Made by a program: the position numbers and the translations under genes
Shown: piece after piece, positions 1 to 11,030 of the stretch
Layout: the number at the start of each line of letters is the position of its first letter
Position numbering within the stretch: position 1 is the first letter of the stretch
The notes under the pieces: model-generated
The model's database searches: none
What the model saw: only the letters and a program-made list of their open reading frames with translations
What the model was told of the DNA's origin: nothing
Assembly: GCA_003427395.1 (NCBI GenBank)
Contig: BFEA01000194.1
Coordinates: 21,232 to 61,198, forward strand
DNA from: Chara braunii
Taxonomy: Eukaryota; Streptophyta; Charophyceae; Charales; Characeae
Direction of reading: 5' to 3'
DNA: 39,967 bases

Positions 1-430
1 CCGCACGCCGTGCAGAAACTACCGACGGCGCAACTACTGCCAAACCCCTGGAACTACGGAGCCTAACTATAACGCGCGGCGACAGATGGCACGTGTCTGC
101 CCCCGAAGATCCGACTTCTAAGAACCGCAGCCCTCACGAGCCTCCCCCGAACCGCCATCACCAAAACAGACGGATCGGACGGCCTCGGACGCACCACGCA
201 TGCCATCTGCCTTAAGTTGCAAGACATCGACCGCCATTAGACCGAAAGTAACCCGCCCCTTAGTCTTATTGCATCTATGCCCCTGAATCCTTGCCACAGG
301 AGATCTCAGCTCCGACCTGAGACTCCACCCCCCACTTTCCCAAAAATCCTTGGCACACCACTTTTCGCACTTCCAGGCCCACATCCCACTCCGATCAGGA
401 AGTCTCGCCGGGGCAGGGTTCTAGGACTCA
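1..430 (+). repeat. 5' LTR of element A (partial)
   Basis: This is the right-hand part of the 5' LTR. It aligns without gaps to 7070-7499 over the first ~410 bases at high identity. The last 20 bases are diverged between the copies, so the exact end is uncertain; CA at 429-430 lines up with the CACA end of the 3' copy. No convincing tRNA primer-binding site follows; a TGG-starting stretch at 445 is only a weak candidate. Confidence 0.8.
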
Positions 431-618
431 TAGCTGGGCGATCTGGCTAACAGGGGACGACCTCGACCCCGAAACGCGCATCGACGTGATCCCGTCATCA
501 CCAGAAGCCGGTCTGCGGACCGACGGGCGGTCAACATGAACGTTAATCCGCAAACCCCCAACAGAACCCGAATCCCCAACAGAATCCTAATCAACCCGTA
601 CCACGAGCACGGGCACCC

Positions 619-1790
619 ATGACGCCATCCGACCTCTATCTGTTCGATCTCGCTCATCACCTTGCTGGAGCATGGCTGGCCACGCTCCGAGCTCAGCAGT
701 ATGATGACAACGAGGCGCAGGTAAATATCCCCGCTCAGCCGCGGAGGAAATGGAACGAAAGTTCGCTGCGAGTTTCCTAGAAGGGAAGACTATCCTAGGG
801 AACGAGACTCGTCCGAACTAGCGAGAGCTAAAGCTCAGCTGGCCGCATTACAAAATAAGTTCGAAAACATGGGGTTTGTGTCGGTCCCAGTCACCTATCT
901 AGAACAGATTGGTCCCAAACGACCGGTCTCGAGTGTGATTACAAGCATGCCCGTGCTTGTGATGACAACACCCCCGCCACCGATCGAAACCCCCGCATGA
1001 CCGAATGAGTCTTCCGCCCTATTGGAACTAACCAAAACACTGGTCAATCTGATTCAGGAAAGCAAAAAGGAACAGCGGGAGCACAACGCTCGGATAGAGG
1101 CAATGATGAGGTCGATGCGACCAATAGCGGTGCGTGCCGCCCCGATTCATCAGGGATTGGTTCCGGCACCCCCTCCCGCAGGGATCCCTGGCAATCTGAA
1201 CGTCTGTTACACGTGTCATCAACCAGGGCACATAGCCCGAGATTGCCCCCATCGACCCCCGCATCAACGAGTCGGAGCCGCATCGGTAGCAACGGCCCCG
1301 ATCGCCAACGGACCTGGACGGGTAGGGGCACTGATGGAAGAAATGGAAGGAGGCGGAAGCACATTAGCTACGATGGAGGAAGCTGTTGAACTAATCTTGT
1401 TGGATCAGTATGTAACGCTTGGTTACCCGGGGATTGGGATGATTGGAACGATTAGACCCGCTCCAAAACAAAGGGAAGTGTCGGAATGGCGACCTTCTCC
1501 AGGGCAAATGGAGTCGGGAGGACCCACCTTCATCACGGGGGAAATCGATGTTCTCAACATCGTTCGGGCCTTGGATCATCGGATTCCTCTTCCGATTGGT
1601 CATCTCCTTTCGATATCGGAACAAGCCAACGAACGAATGCTGCAACATTGCAAGGCGAATCGAAAACGATTCGCCCTTGCCCGAACAACGAGCACAAAAG
1701 CGAAAAATCCCACGCCAGATGAAAATGCAGCAGGTGCTTCAGACCCGATACGGTTAGGATTGATTCAAAAAGATGATCGTTTCCTACGGA
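619..1790 (+). pseudogene. gag of element A, frameshifted and with an internal stop
   Basis: This would encode the structural nucleocapsid polyprotein of the element. An ATG at 619 opens a frame that ends at TAG 778-780. Protein-like coding resumes in another frame from about 784 (an alanine/leucine-rich, probably helical segment), meets TGA at 998-1000, and then stays open from 1022. A CCHC zinc knuckle is clear near residues 62-75 of the open part (CYTCHQPGHIARDC, spacing C-X2-C-X4-H-X4-C), which is the RNA-binding signature of retroelement Gag. The same frame runs on into the protease. At least one frameshift and one stop make it non-functional as drawn. Confidence 0.7.
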
Positions 1791-2195
1791 TTAAACCAAT
1801 ACCATGGAAATCCGTAGAATGCGATATCGAGGTATGGGGAATCTCGTACAATGCTATCATTGATTCCGGGGTCGTTGTCCTAGCTATCTCATTACGGGTA
1901 GTTGAAAGAGCAGGAAGAAAGAGATCTAATCATGCGTACGGAAAAAGATCAGCTCGTTTCAGCAGATGAAGAGAAGATTAAAACAATAGGACGGATGACC
2001 AATGTTGCTTTTCGAATAGGAAAAGTACACGCCTTGGGAGATGTAGTAGTTCAAGACGTAAACACTTACGACGTCCTTTTTGGCCTTCCCGCTCTTGTGT
2101 CCTTGCGAGCCAATCTGGACTTCGAGAGGCGATCCATTGTCCTCCGTAACACAGGAGGAAAGCCCTATGTTGTACCTATGAGACTGACTCTTTGA
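1791..2195 (+). pseudogene. retropepsin-like aspartic protease remnant of element A
   Basis: The gag frame continues into a segment with AIIDSGV, which resembles the D-S/T-G-A catalytic turn of retropepsins; the alanine after DSG is valine here. The frame is lost near 1900-1969. The rest of the fold appears in the overlapping frame 1902-2195, where NTYDVLFGLPAL matches the conserved second half (Y-D-V-L-L-G) seen before the end of retroviral-type proteases. A frameshift therefore splits the domain. The role in a working element would be cleavage of the Gag/Pol precursor. The assignment rests on two short motifs. Confidence 0.6.
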
Positions 2196-2291
2196 ACTAT
2201 GGCTAACGTAACCCCGCGAGTTTCTCCCATGATGGCGGGAACTCTCCGCTTGATTAACTAGGATAACTCTACTGATGGTGAACAATCTTCG

Positions 2292-2945
2292 ATGGACGCG
2301 GACAGCAGTGACAAGGACGATCCAGTAATTCTGGAAATGGCGCAACAACATATTTATTACCTTGTGCAACGAGCAAACACAAGACCGCTAAGCCTGACTG
2401 ATCATAGTCTACAAAGAACGCAAGCAATGATTATGGGTGAACCCCTCGTGCAGATTTTGGAGGATGGTCGATTCTTTGGAACCCCCTCGAACCCTGTACG
2501 AAGGTATCTCCCTTTTACTCGCACGATATAATGATAAAAGGCACTACTGCGACATCACGAATCTCCCACGATCTCTTTTGACACCTGCAAAAGAGATACG
2601 ATTGATACGTTTAGGGGCGGAGACCAATTCTTTGGAACCCCTTGAGCGCCTCGAAACTGGGCTCGGAATTAAAATCGCAACGGAACCAGTGCCATGGCAG
2701 GACATTCGAGACGTAATAACATCGGAAGAACACGTGGCCATCCAAGAACAGGACGCACAGATGATGGCCACGGTATTCTCCTGGCGATCGGATAATTCGT
2801 TTATTTCCGCGCCCCCGCCTGAAAACACTAAGCGGGTGAGTACGAAACATATCGATGTACGGATATGGGATGAGTTGTATGAGTTGCACGTCCCCCAATA
2901 CGTACTTGATGAGATTCAAACCGGAAACCATCTCCAGCTGTGTCT
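2292..2945 (+). pseudogene. unidentified ORF remnant downstream of protease in element A
   Basis: Two overlapping frames (2292-2531 and 2437 to about 2945) each look protein-like. One is acidic at its start (DADSSDKDDP). The other has balanced composition up to a phrase ending near HVPQYVLDEIQTG. They probably form one former reading frame broken by a frameshift around 2440-2530. I recognise no domain. In a complete Ty3 element RT would be expected here, but no RT motif (for example YLDD) is present. It may be an extra gag-like or linker segment. Confidence 0.35.
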
Positions 2946-3047
2946 GCCTCCTCCTTCGCCACAGAGGAAGACGACAACTCTTTATCGCACTCCTCCCGTC
3001 CTGCATCTCTCGCCCCTTCTCGTACCCCGTCGCCGCCTCCATCGCCA

Positions 3048-3526
3048 TGAGCTTTTCAGCGGAGCAGGTGATCAGTGCGGAGCTGCTAACCGCGAGAGGG
3101 CGGATCAGTACCATCCGGCAAGTACAACGGCCACGACTCAGTGTCGATCTTCTTCGGTTTGCAGCTTTCTTCAGCACGGCGGCAATCCACGCAGCGGCGG
3201 AATTCCGGTTTTCGCAAGCGGCAGCAACACGTGTTCTGGCCGAGATTTCGGCCTTCCAGCGCCTGTCCCCTCCTGGCATCAGTCACATCACGGTCATCGT
3301 CGTCTTCATCGAGGATATTACGGCGGTGCCATCGACGATCCATCCCGACATCCTCCGGACCTTGCGCGCGTGCGGTGAAGAGATTCAGACTATGTGGACA
3401 GCACTCCTTGCTCGACGCGGGGATACGGTCGTGCCCTCGCATGACATCGATCTGCAGCTTCGCTCTTCCAGCGATTCGCCGCCGATCGTGTTACGAGAGC
3501 TTCGTCCCTTTGCGCCGCCCCGATGA
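3048..3526 (+). CDS. hypothetical ORF, gag-like in style
   Basis: ATG at 3048 opens about 159 codons (start MSFSAEQVIS) ending at TGA 3524-3526. A C/T-rich leader (about 2945-3047) precedes it. The protein is alanine- and leucine-rich, mostly helical in look, with no zinc finger, signal peptide or membrane segment. Its stop overlaps the ATG of the next ORF (ATGA at 3523-3526). I do not recognise the family. Position inside element A and composition suggest a retroelement structural protein rather than a host gene. The longer in-frame extension upstream to 2855 lacks protein-like composition, so 3048 is preferred as start. Confidence 0.3.
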
Positions 3527-4015
3527 GTCGCCGCCGCCTTTCTCTCTTTGGCCTTCCCTCTAACATCCCCACCCTCTGGCAATCTGCTCATGCCCCCTCT
3601 CTCTCTTATCGTGTCAAGAAGATCAGTGTGCCGATATTGGACGAGGAGAAGTGGAGCGACTGGTGGGAGGCGTACGCGGAGCTCGCCTTTTGCTTGCAGG
3701 AAGTAGGATTCCGGTGGTCTGAGCCGGCGCTGTATGGAGAGGGTCCAGAACTTCCAGACGACGAAGTGGAACTGCTGGGCATACAAGCTTGGAGAACGGG
3801 ATCTGTTGGGGATACTGTTTGGAAAGGTAGATGACGGAAATCTCACTCTAATTACGAGCGAACTGCTGGTGTTTCTGACGCAGCTAGTGGACGACCTGCG
3901 CAGGCGAGGAGGAGGTAGCAGGTGGGCCGAGTCAGCAGCCCGAGCGACCCAGGAAAGAAGAAGAGGCAGGAGCACGAAAACGGTTGGAAAAGGCGGAGGG
4001 GAAACAGCCAGTTGA
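3523..4015 (+). pseudogene. hypothetical copia-gag-like ORF, frameshifted
   Basis: ATG 3523 opens a frame to 3834 containing VPILDEEKWSDWWEAYAELA, which looks like the N-terminal W...W pattern of plant retrotransposon gag polyproteins (UBN2/copia type). Beyond about 3760 protein-like sequence continues in the frame 3734-4015 (WNCWAYKLGERDLLGILFGK, then VDDGNLTLITSEL), so one frameshift is inferred. A basic, glycine/arginine-rich tail follows. Confidence is low because the match is by style rather than by a diagnostic motif. It could be the second ORF of a nested element or of element A itself. Confidence 0.3.
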
Positions 4016-6638
4016 GGAAAGGTCCCCGCCGGATCTATCGTTGGGAAATCCGTGGCTCGATCCAGAGCCCCCGAAGGAAGACGAAGGAAACGATGGAGCT
4101 GCAGCGGAGGGATCAGGAAGACGCCTCCGAAGGAGCGAATCGCCGACTTCGTCTGGTTCCTCTGCCCGACTTGCCCTTCGCCTACGTCAGCATGAGGGCG
4201 ATCGGGCTTCGTCCCCGTTTGTTCTCTCGCCGTCCTCTTGACTTCCTGATGCTCACCCGACTCCTTGGTAGACCCCCGTTCCCCGTTGGATGGTGCCCCT
4301 TTCCTCCCGACCTCTTCCACCACCTTTACGCCACCTGCCTCCTAGTCACCGTCTTTCCGCATGTTACCACCCGCTATGTAGTAGATTCTTTTTTTCTCCA
4401 TGTTCCCTTGTTTAGCGCAGATTGGCGGGAATATAACCATATAGAAATATATTGTATTATATCAGGAACGATCCCCGCCTGCGAAAACTACGGCTCCAAC
4501 CTACAATTTCCTCAGGACGGGCTCTCTTCAGTCCAAGGAGGGGATCGTATGTGCCATCGCCGTGGCACGTGCCATACATCCGCGCATCAGTAGCTGGCAG
4601 TGAGAGGAAGGGGAAGACGGTACATGGGGGCGTGCTGAGGAGGCGGGTCACTCAGGAGTGGGGGCGAGGAGCGTTCCATGCTACAGGTTCCCCGGGAAGG
4701 GCAATCTAATTATCGATGGGGGAGGCGGTGGAGGATGCTGGGGAAAAGGAGGCATGAAGCGATTGATGGCCGGAGATTCGAAAGCGGGAAGGGAGATGTA
4801 ATGGATGGAGCGATGGATGCAGGGGAAACGAGATTCCTCGCGATGGTGGGGGAGAGAGGCAATATAGTCGAGGTAGATAGTGGAGAGAGTGTGGTGAAGC
4901 GCAGTGCGAGTGCCACCATGGATGACGTCCCCACTCTTATCAAACGGTAAGTGGCAACAAAGAAGGCTCCGCTTGTCGATCGATTAGAGAGATCGACACG
5001 TGTCATAATTCAAGCAAGCGGGACCTTGCTTAAGATTGGAACCCCCTGGGCGTCACATATGTGACGAACCAATTTATGTTCCGCGCGATTTTCTGCGCGA
5101 TGACAACGAGGGGTCCTAAGATGGGAAGGTTGGGCCAATTACGGGAGATCGGGATCGAAGGGAAATTGCATCGGTGTCCTCGGTTCTTCGTTTTTTTGCG
5201 TCGCTTCTTTTCGGATGGCTGGGTTCAGGGCCGGGCAAGTCTTGAGATGGCCGATTGAGTGGCTGTCGCGCCGACAAAGGCGCGAATAATAATGTTTGAC
5301 GTCGCTTCTTTCTTGTTCTGTTGTCGGGTCTTAGGCGTGGAGATCGCGCGGGAATTTTGCTTCGTTCTTTTTGAATTTTCTTTTTGAATCTTGTCGAGCC
5401 TTGATGGCTCTCGGAACTTCGGACTTTCTTTCCAGAATTTGTGCTTTTTGCATTTTTGCAGTAGATAGGAATTTAGGAATTTAGGAATTTAGGATTTCCT
5501 TTTGCTGCGCAACGCCTTCCGCTTGCGCGCTCCTTTTTGCGGCTGCAACGGAGCTCTGATTAGTTGGCGCCCTTAATCTTGCAAGTAACTGTAATTTTGG
5601 GTGGGCGCCATTGTAACTGTATCTTTCTTCTTGAGCTTCGTCTTTCCCGCTCTCTCTTTCCCTTTTGCTGTGCCTAGTTAGCCCGCGGCCTGCATGCTAG
5701 GATCGATGCGTGGAGAGTGGCTACGTCCCCCACGCCGCGGTCTGGCCATGCAGAACGTAGGCGCTCCCTCTCCTAATCTGCTTTCTAAGTCCTTGCAATT
5801 CAGTGTTCTTCGCGCATGCATGGACGCTATAAATTCCGGCTGCGCGATTAGATAGCTCTCTTAACCAGCTGTTGGAAGCTCGGGGTAGCGCGATCAGTGA
5901 TGGTCGGCTCACGAGCGAAGTAAGAGGTGANTTGAAGTGGGAGTCGGGCGACCCGACGAGCTGGTGCCGAATGCGCGGGGTTGACGCGTGGGGCTACAAC
6001 GGACTGTAGAGCGCGGGCGAACCTGACGGGTGCAGGAGGACTAAGCGGGGTGACGACTTCGTGGGTTGGTGTGTGACGACGGACTGTCCGCATCGGAGAG
6101 AGAGAGAGAGAGGAAGAGAGAGCTGAGGTTGAAGGACGTGGATTTACCATTTTCTTTGTCTTGTCTCCCTCTTTACTTTTGTATATAAATTTTGATCTCG
6201 GATCAGGGCGACTCGCCCGTTTTCTTTTGTTTCCGAAATCCTTGTCTTGGTTTCAGCCCACACTTGTTTTGCGATTGATCTTGATCTCAACTATTGTGTG
6301 TTTTGTCGAATGAATGGATGAATGAATGATATAATTGTTGTTTTTCCTGACTGGTTATCGTCTCTGCTTGCCATTTTTTATATGCCGATAAAAGCATAGT
6401 AGAAATTCTGACTTCTTATTCATAATGACACCTTGCATGCTCGGGAATGATTGTTTGCGGGATCACTGAGTGATTAGATGATTGGGTAGTTGTTCATGGC
6501 ACGTGGCGATTTTGCATGAGGAATTAGACACTTATTTTTCCAAAAACAAGCGAATACCTCGCGAGGCTACGTGTAAGCGCGATCTGATCTGTGCAGCCTA
6601 CACGTATCCACGCGCGCCGATTCGCGACCATTGACGAG
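4016..6638. other. Untranslated or decayed interior of element A; no recognisable gene
   Basis: Open frames exist on both strands but none has a domain or consistent coding character. Visible items are: an 8-bp tandem motif (GGAATTTA, about three copies, 5467-5494); a GA-rich run near 6100-6123 that could be a polypurine tract; TATA-like strings at 5828 and 6181; and an 8-bp inverted repeat (TACGTGTA near 6568, TACACGTA near 6599). Bases 5708-5730 share GCGTGGAGAGTGG and TACGTCC with 16683-16706, hinting at a common, possibly LTR-derived, origin. There is one N at 5931. Confidence 0.4.
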
Positions 6639-7500
6639 TGTGACACCTCCGGTATCGAATAGGCGGGAATTTTCCTTCCTTCGCGCACCTAAACGGACAG
6701 GAATTTTCGATATCGCATCGAGGAATCCCCTTGCCAGTTAGATGTGTGTGAAAGGCTTCCACTACGCCGCAATGACAAGATGTCAGACTCATGGGACTCA
6801 GAGTACTTCGAACCTTGGGTACTAGAAGAACTTAGGTAGAGACGACCAGAATTCCCCTGCCTAACCGAGAACCAATTGTGCCCCAGGGAGTTTCGTTGTG
6901 CCGTAACCAGCGATCCGAGGTGCCCCGATTACCCAACTACGTATAACACGCAATACTTCATATCCCCCGGCTTTGTCGTTATCACTACCAACTTCCCTCC
7001 CTTCCGTCTCCTCCTCCCGTATCACCAACTCACGGTGGTACCGTGGAATTCCATCGCCCCGTATTGGCCCCGCACGCCGTGCAGAAACTACCGACGGCGC
7101 AACTACCGCCAAACCCCTAGAACTACGGAGCCTAACTATAACGTGGGGCGACAAATGCCATGTGTCTGCCCCCGAAGATCCGACTTCTAAGAACTGTAGC
7201 CCTCACGAGCCTCCCCCGAACCGCCGTCACCAAAACAGACGGATCGGACAGCCTCGGACGCACCGCGCATGCCATCTGCCTTAAGCTGCACGACATCGAC
7301 CGCCATCAGACCGGAAGTAACCCGCCCCTTAGTCCTATTGCATCTATGCCCCTGAATCCTTGCCACAAGAGATCTCAGTTCTGACCTAAGACTCCACCCC
7401 CCACTTTCCCAAAAATCCTTGACACACCCCTTTTCACACTTCCAGGCCCACATCCCACTCCGATCAGGAAGTCGCGCCAGGCGTGAGGTTGGGCGTCACA
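6639..7500 (+). repeat. 3' LTR of element A
   Basis: The right part (7070-7500) is defined by the match to 1-430. The left boundary is inferred: TGTGACACC at 6639 is the inverted complement, with one mismatch, of GGCGTCACA at 7492-7500, giving the TG...CA short inverted repeat normal for LTR ends and a length of 862 bp. No strong polypurine tract lies directly before 6639, so the left edge is less certain than the right. Confidence 0.65.
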
Positions 7501-8509
7501 GTGTGTTGTTGTGGGTGTGTGTGTGTGTGTGTCTGTGTGGGTGTGTCTTTGTGTCGGAATGGTGCCAAGCGAAATTGTTTGACACGAGTGATTTGCACTG
7601 TGGCCTCGCAAATATGTACGTCCACCTTGGGGCACTTCATGGCACAAGAAAAAGTCCTGTCGTCCCGCAGGAGTTTTTTTCATGAAGTGCGACAGAAAAT
7701 TTTGGCTTGTGTCTGCAACATACAGAGATTCAGCTTGTGGGCCGTGCTGGACAACTGGTTCAACCGACTGTGATGGGGCCTCACCCCAGCGGGCCCAAAA
7801 ATTACCCTGGGTGCCCCACAGGCAATCCAGCCCGGCCCGTGGTTTTCGTGGGCAGGTCACACAAGCGACCAAAAATTACCCATATGGGTAGGCCATGTGG
7901 TTACCCCATATTGATCTGAATGTGTGGCCAGATCTCTGACCGGACTGATCCCAACCGTACAACATCGGGATGAACCGGTCGCCCAGGCCTAGAGTGCAGG
8001 ATTCAGGATGCGTATGTATAATACGAAAACAAAAAAAAAAAAGAAAAGCAAAATCAGGTCCCAGATAGACTTAGGGCATGCTATGCCCCTTCGAACTATT
8101 AAGGGTCTGCCAAGTGTGGTCACACCTCAAATTAGAGCAAAGCTAGAGCAAATAATTCAAGTCCTGAACACGCGAGTGGAAAATGATAGGAAACCAGGTA
8201 AGAAAAGGAAAGGAAAAAGGAGAGTTGATCTCATACTCAAACAAGACATCACGCACCTGGTGGGATTTCCAAAGCCAGATACATACGGCCCTCAAGCTGT
8301 CAGAGGGCCCCGAGAAACTCCCCTCCCATTTTTACCTGCATTGCTTTTGTTTTTCTTATTGATCTGTGCAAGGAATATGAGCGAGAGCGATAGACAAGAA
8401 TCCAAATTGCAAAATCACGAAGTAGTCCAGATGATCATGTACCAAGCAGAGAGCACAAAGCACCAAGATACCATCCCAATAAGAGCAATAGAATGAACTC
8501 AAATGTCAA
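7501..8509. other. Spacer between elements A and B with a GT microsatellite and a weak ORF
   Basis: A GT-rich microsatellite occupies about 7500-7555. The rest shows no known gene. An open frame at 8008-8496 (162 codons, lysine-rich start, then a short hydrophobic stretch) has no recognised domain and begins in an A-tract, so I do not call it a gene. GGCCCTC at 8287 and GAGGGCC at 8303 form a small perfect hairpin. Confidence 0.4.
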
Positions 8510-9669
8510 TGTCGACGCTCTCTGGCCACACCAACATAGTATCCAATGTCGCTCATATTGTCTGGCGCCTAGTGCCCAGCCTACTCTACTCAACCTATCT
8601 AGCCTATCTACGTTCATGCAACAGGACACACCGAAGTCGAAGACCAATGTACGTGACGTCAATCGCCAATGCTCTCACTCCTTCCCTCATCACCCCCGTC
8701 TCCCAACTACGTGCGCCTCCTACCCGAAGACCACCAAGGAAAATGAGCGATATCGAATTCCAGAAACCAAGCAGCATCATACACATGCAACCAGATAGTC
8801 GTGACCTCTAACCAAAAGCAGAATTGGAACTCGAGTTCCACCAAATAAGAGCACAGCAAAAGCTCACAAGTGACAATGTTGGAATAGTCTCATCATCATC
8901 AACAATGAACCAATGTCGATATCCTATCTGGCGCTCAGCGCCCAGACTACGAATGGCAGATCCTATCTAGCCTATCTACAATGCCGCTGGTGACGTCAAC
9001 AGCTCCCCAAAGCACGAACAGATCTCGGCCAATGCCGTTCGCCTCAAGCACCAGGTATGTCTCACGCTACACTCACAACCTCGATCCCCCACACAGATGC
9101 CACGTGCACCCAAGGACCACCATGCGCCCCATCCAGCATCTCGCAGGCCAGCTCGGCTATGGCTGCCTGCGTGTGCCCTGCTCGCCCGTGAGCGCGTGGG
9201 CACTTGCCAGCTGATAGCGCAGCAGCGCTTGCGCAGCATGTACCAAGTGCCCGAATGTCGAATGCGGAGGCAGGCACTTTCCTATATAGAAGTGGCCTGC
9301 CTGCTGCGTGCGGCCTGGCTGCGTTGGGCCCCTGCCAAGAAGCTTCTGGTAGGCCCCAAGTGGCTTAGCCCGGGTCCAAGGGAATCAGGCACAGGGCCTG
9401 GGGTGGTTACCTGTGTCCAACTGCCAGCGGCCTGTGTGCAGACCATGCCCCGTGTCTAGCCCAGGGCCTGCCTCAGATACATTTGGGAAAAGGCGGGCAG
9501 GGCCTGGGCTCACTCAACCAACTGGCGCTGCGCAACTGCCTGAATTTCCCAGTTGTGTGAAAAGCCCAAAATAGGCCTCTCGTCCCCTGTCAGACCTGCC
9601 TTCACTTAGGGCAGCCGATATTGCTGAAAACAGGGCCCAATAGGGCTTATCGAGGCCTTGAGCCTCGCA
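8510..9669 (-). repeat. 3' LTR of element B
   Basis: On the minus strand it starts TGCGAGGC directly after a polypurine tract and ends GCGTCGACA, so the ends are TG and CA; length is 1160 bp. Parts of it recur at 17110-17229 (matching its start) and 17230-17455 (matching its end), which independently supports both boundaries. The interior is GC-rich with repeated GGCCT/GGCCC-type words. Confidence 0.8.
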
Positions 9670-9682
9670 TTCCCTCCTCCAT
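9670..9682 (-). other. Polypurine tract of element B
   Basis: Minus-strand sequence ATGGAGGAGGGAA abuts the TG start of the 3' LTR. This is the usual position and composition of the plus-strand primer site in LTR retrotransposons, and it fixes the LTR edge. Confidence 0.75.
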
Positions 9683-9709
9683 ACTTCGACAGTCCTGTGA
9701 GAAGTTCAA

Positions 9710-10162
9710 TCACTCAATCTGGCGCTTTCCTTTCTGCAGTGACTTCTCATACTGAGCGACAACCTGTGGAGCGGTCTGCATCAGTTCCTCCCGTGTAAAC
9801 CATCTTTCCTCTTTCGGATCAGTGTGATGTCTGAACCGAACGCGATATTGCAGCTTCGGCTTAGGAGGACGTCCCCTGCCTTTTGATCTTGGAACTGGCA
9901 TTTCTCTGTGATCCACAATGTCGTCGGTGTCGACCTCTCCATCCATGGTTGGGGGCAGCATTGAGCGACGAGAGGGAAACTGTTCAGTTTCCTTGAAAGG
10001 TGCGAGCTTGGAGGCGTGAAAGACAGGGTAGGTGCGAAGGTGACTAGGGATCCGTATTACATACGATGGCCCATCCGGATCATTACTGACAATATCTAGA
10101 ACCTCCCATGGCCCGAAGTACTGTGGCATGAGCTTGCGGGAGATCCCATGCTCCTGCCCCAA
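9710..10162 (-). pseudogene. integrase C-terminal region with chromodomain-like tail, element B
   Basis: This 150-residue open segment holds the beta-rich C-terminal integrase region (KLMPQYFGPWEVLDIV, then the R-I-P...YPVFHASKLAPF pattern conserved in Ty3/gypsy elements). It is followed by an acidic linker, a basic RGRPPKPK patch, and a block (YRVRFRHHTDPKEERWFTRE) resembling a degenerate chromodomain. In chromoviruses this tail directs integration to particular chromatin. It is the 3' end of pol, and its ORF ends about 40 bases before the LTR. It is largely intact but separated from the core by a frameshift or stop near 10163. Confidence 0.8.
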
Positions 10163-10163
10163 T

Positions 10164-11025
10164 TCAGAGGCTTTGACCCAGACTTTGTCCCCTACCTAGA
10201 ATGTAGATGGGCGGTTGCTGGATCTCAGATTCTATCATTGCCGCCTGTGCTTTATGCATCTGTTCTACAGCTTGCTGCATCAGGCTTTCATATTGATAGG
10301 CGAATTCTAAGGTCCCTGGTGCAGCAGCCGGATGGTTCTCAGGTAGTAGAAAGTCTAGGGGCAGTCTAGGCTTGAAGGTCAGTAGCAGACTGTTAGGGAT
10401 CACCCCTGTTGTGCTGTGCACAGCGTTGTTGTACAGACTGGCGACAAGAGCAACCAGTCCACCTGATTAGGCTTGATATAGTGCCTCAGCAGGTGTTGTG
10501 CAGCGCGGTTCAGATGCTCTGCTTGCCCGTTTGCCTATGGGTGGTTCCCGGAGGTCATCTGCAGCTGCGTCCCTTGTTCTGCTGCTGCAGCCTTCCACAA
10601 CTCACTGGTGAATCGGACATCCCGGTCACTAACAATAGACTTTGGAAGTCCAAAGTCTCTGACCCAGTTCTCTTTGAAGTCTAATCACGTACTCGGTCTT
10701 TGCTGTTTCAGGCATTGCGACTAACCTAGCGTACTTACTAAATCTATCCACAATATCAAGGATGTGTCTCACCCCACTCTTGCTGGTGACCAGCGTGTCC
10801 ATGAAATCCATGGACAGGCTCTCACTAGGCCTTTTCGGAATCGGAAGGGGCTTGAGAAGCCCAAGAGAGGCCTGTGTAAGTGGCTTGTCTCTCTGACAGA
10901 CCTGACAAGTCTCCACATACAGCTTGGCATCTCTCATCATTGTGGGCCACCAGAACTGGTGCAGCAAGTTGGCTGGTCTTTTTATAACAAAAAAATGTCA
11001 TGTGCATCATGACACTCACCTAAAA
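10164..11025 (-). pseudogene. integrase zinc-binding and catalytic core, element B
   Basis: The ORF 10629-10967 carries the second half of the HHCC zinc site (CQVCQRDK), then SMDFMD with the first catalytic Asp. In the next frame segment (about 10440-10690) the block DRDVRFTSELW with the second Asp is readable, followed by an in-frame stop inside the N-G-Q motif near the catalytic Glu. The remainder (10164-10421) leads to the C-terminal domain. The upstream His pair is damaged (HDAH in a broken frame near 11000). The integrase would insert element cDNA into the genome; this copy cannot be translated through. Confidence 0.8.
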
Positions 11026-11030
11026 ATAAA

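Larger units (their letters stand above)
1..7500 (+). mobile_element. LTR retrotransposon A, apparently non-autonomous, 5' end cut off by the window
   Basis: Bases 1-410 match 7070-7479 at a constant offset of 7069 with no indels, so the window begins inside the 5' LTR of an element whose 3' LTR ends at 7500. Between the LTRs are a gag with a zinc knuckle and a retropepsin-like fragment, both frameshifted. No reverse transcriptase, RNase H or integrase motif was found in any frame up to the 3' LTR. The interior from about 2945 onward changes character (a pyrimidine-rich leader followed by unrelated ORFs), so a second element may be nested there. Superfamily is uncertain. The gag/protease style suggests Ty3/gypsy, but this is inference. 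Confidence 0.75.

Noticed and set aside
118-384. Minus-strand ORF repeated at 7187-7453
   Set aside because: It is repeated only because the LTR is repeated; no start context, domain or independent support.
4710-5006. Ser/Pro/Leu-rich minus ORF overlapping a plus ORF at 4678-4950
   Set aside because: Two frames open on opposite strands in GA-rich sequence; neither has a motif, so neither is called.
8287-8309. GC hairpin GGCCCTC/GAGGGCC as a terminator
   Set aside because: Eukaryotic context, no U-tract and no gene ending there.
8008-8496. 162-codon ORF between elements A and B
   Set aside because: Begins in a poly-A tract, lysine-rich low-complexity start, no recognised domain; mentioned only in the spacer entry.
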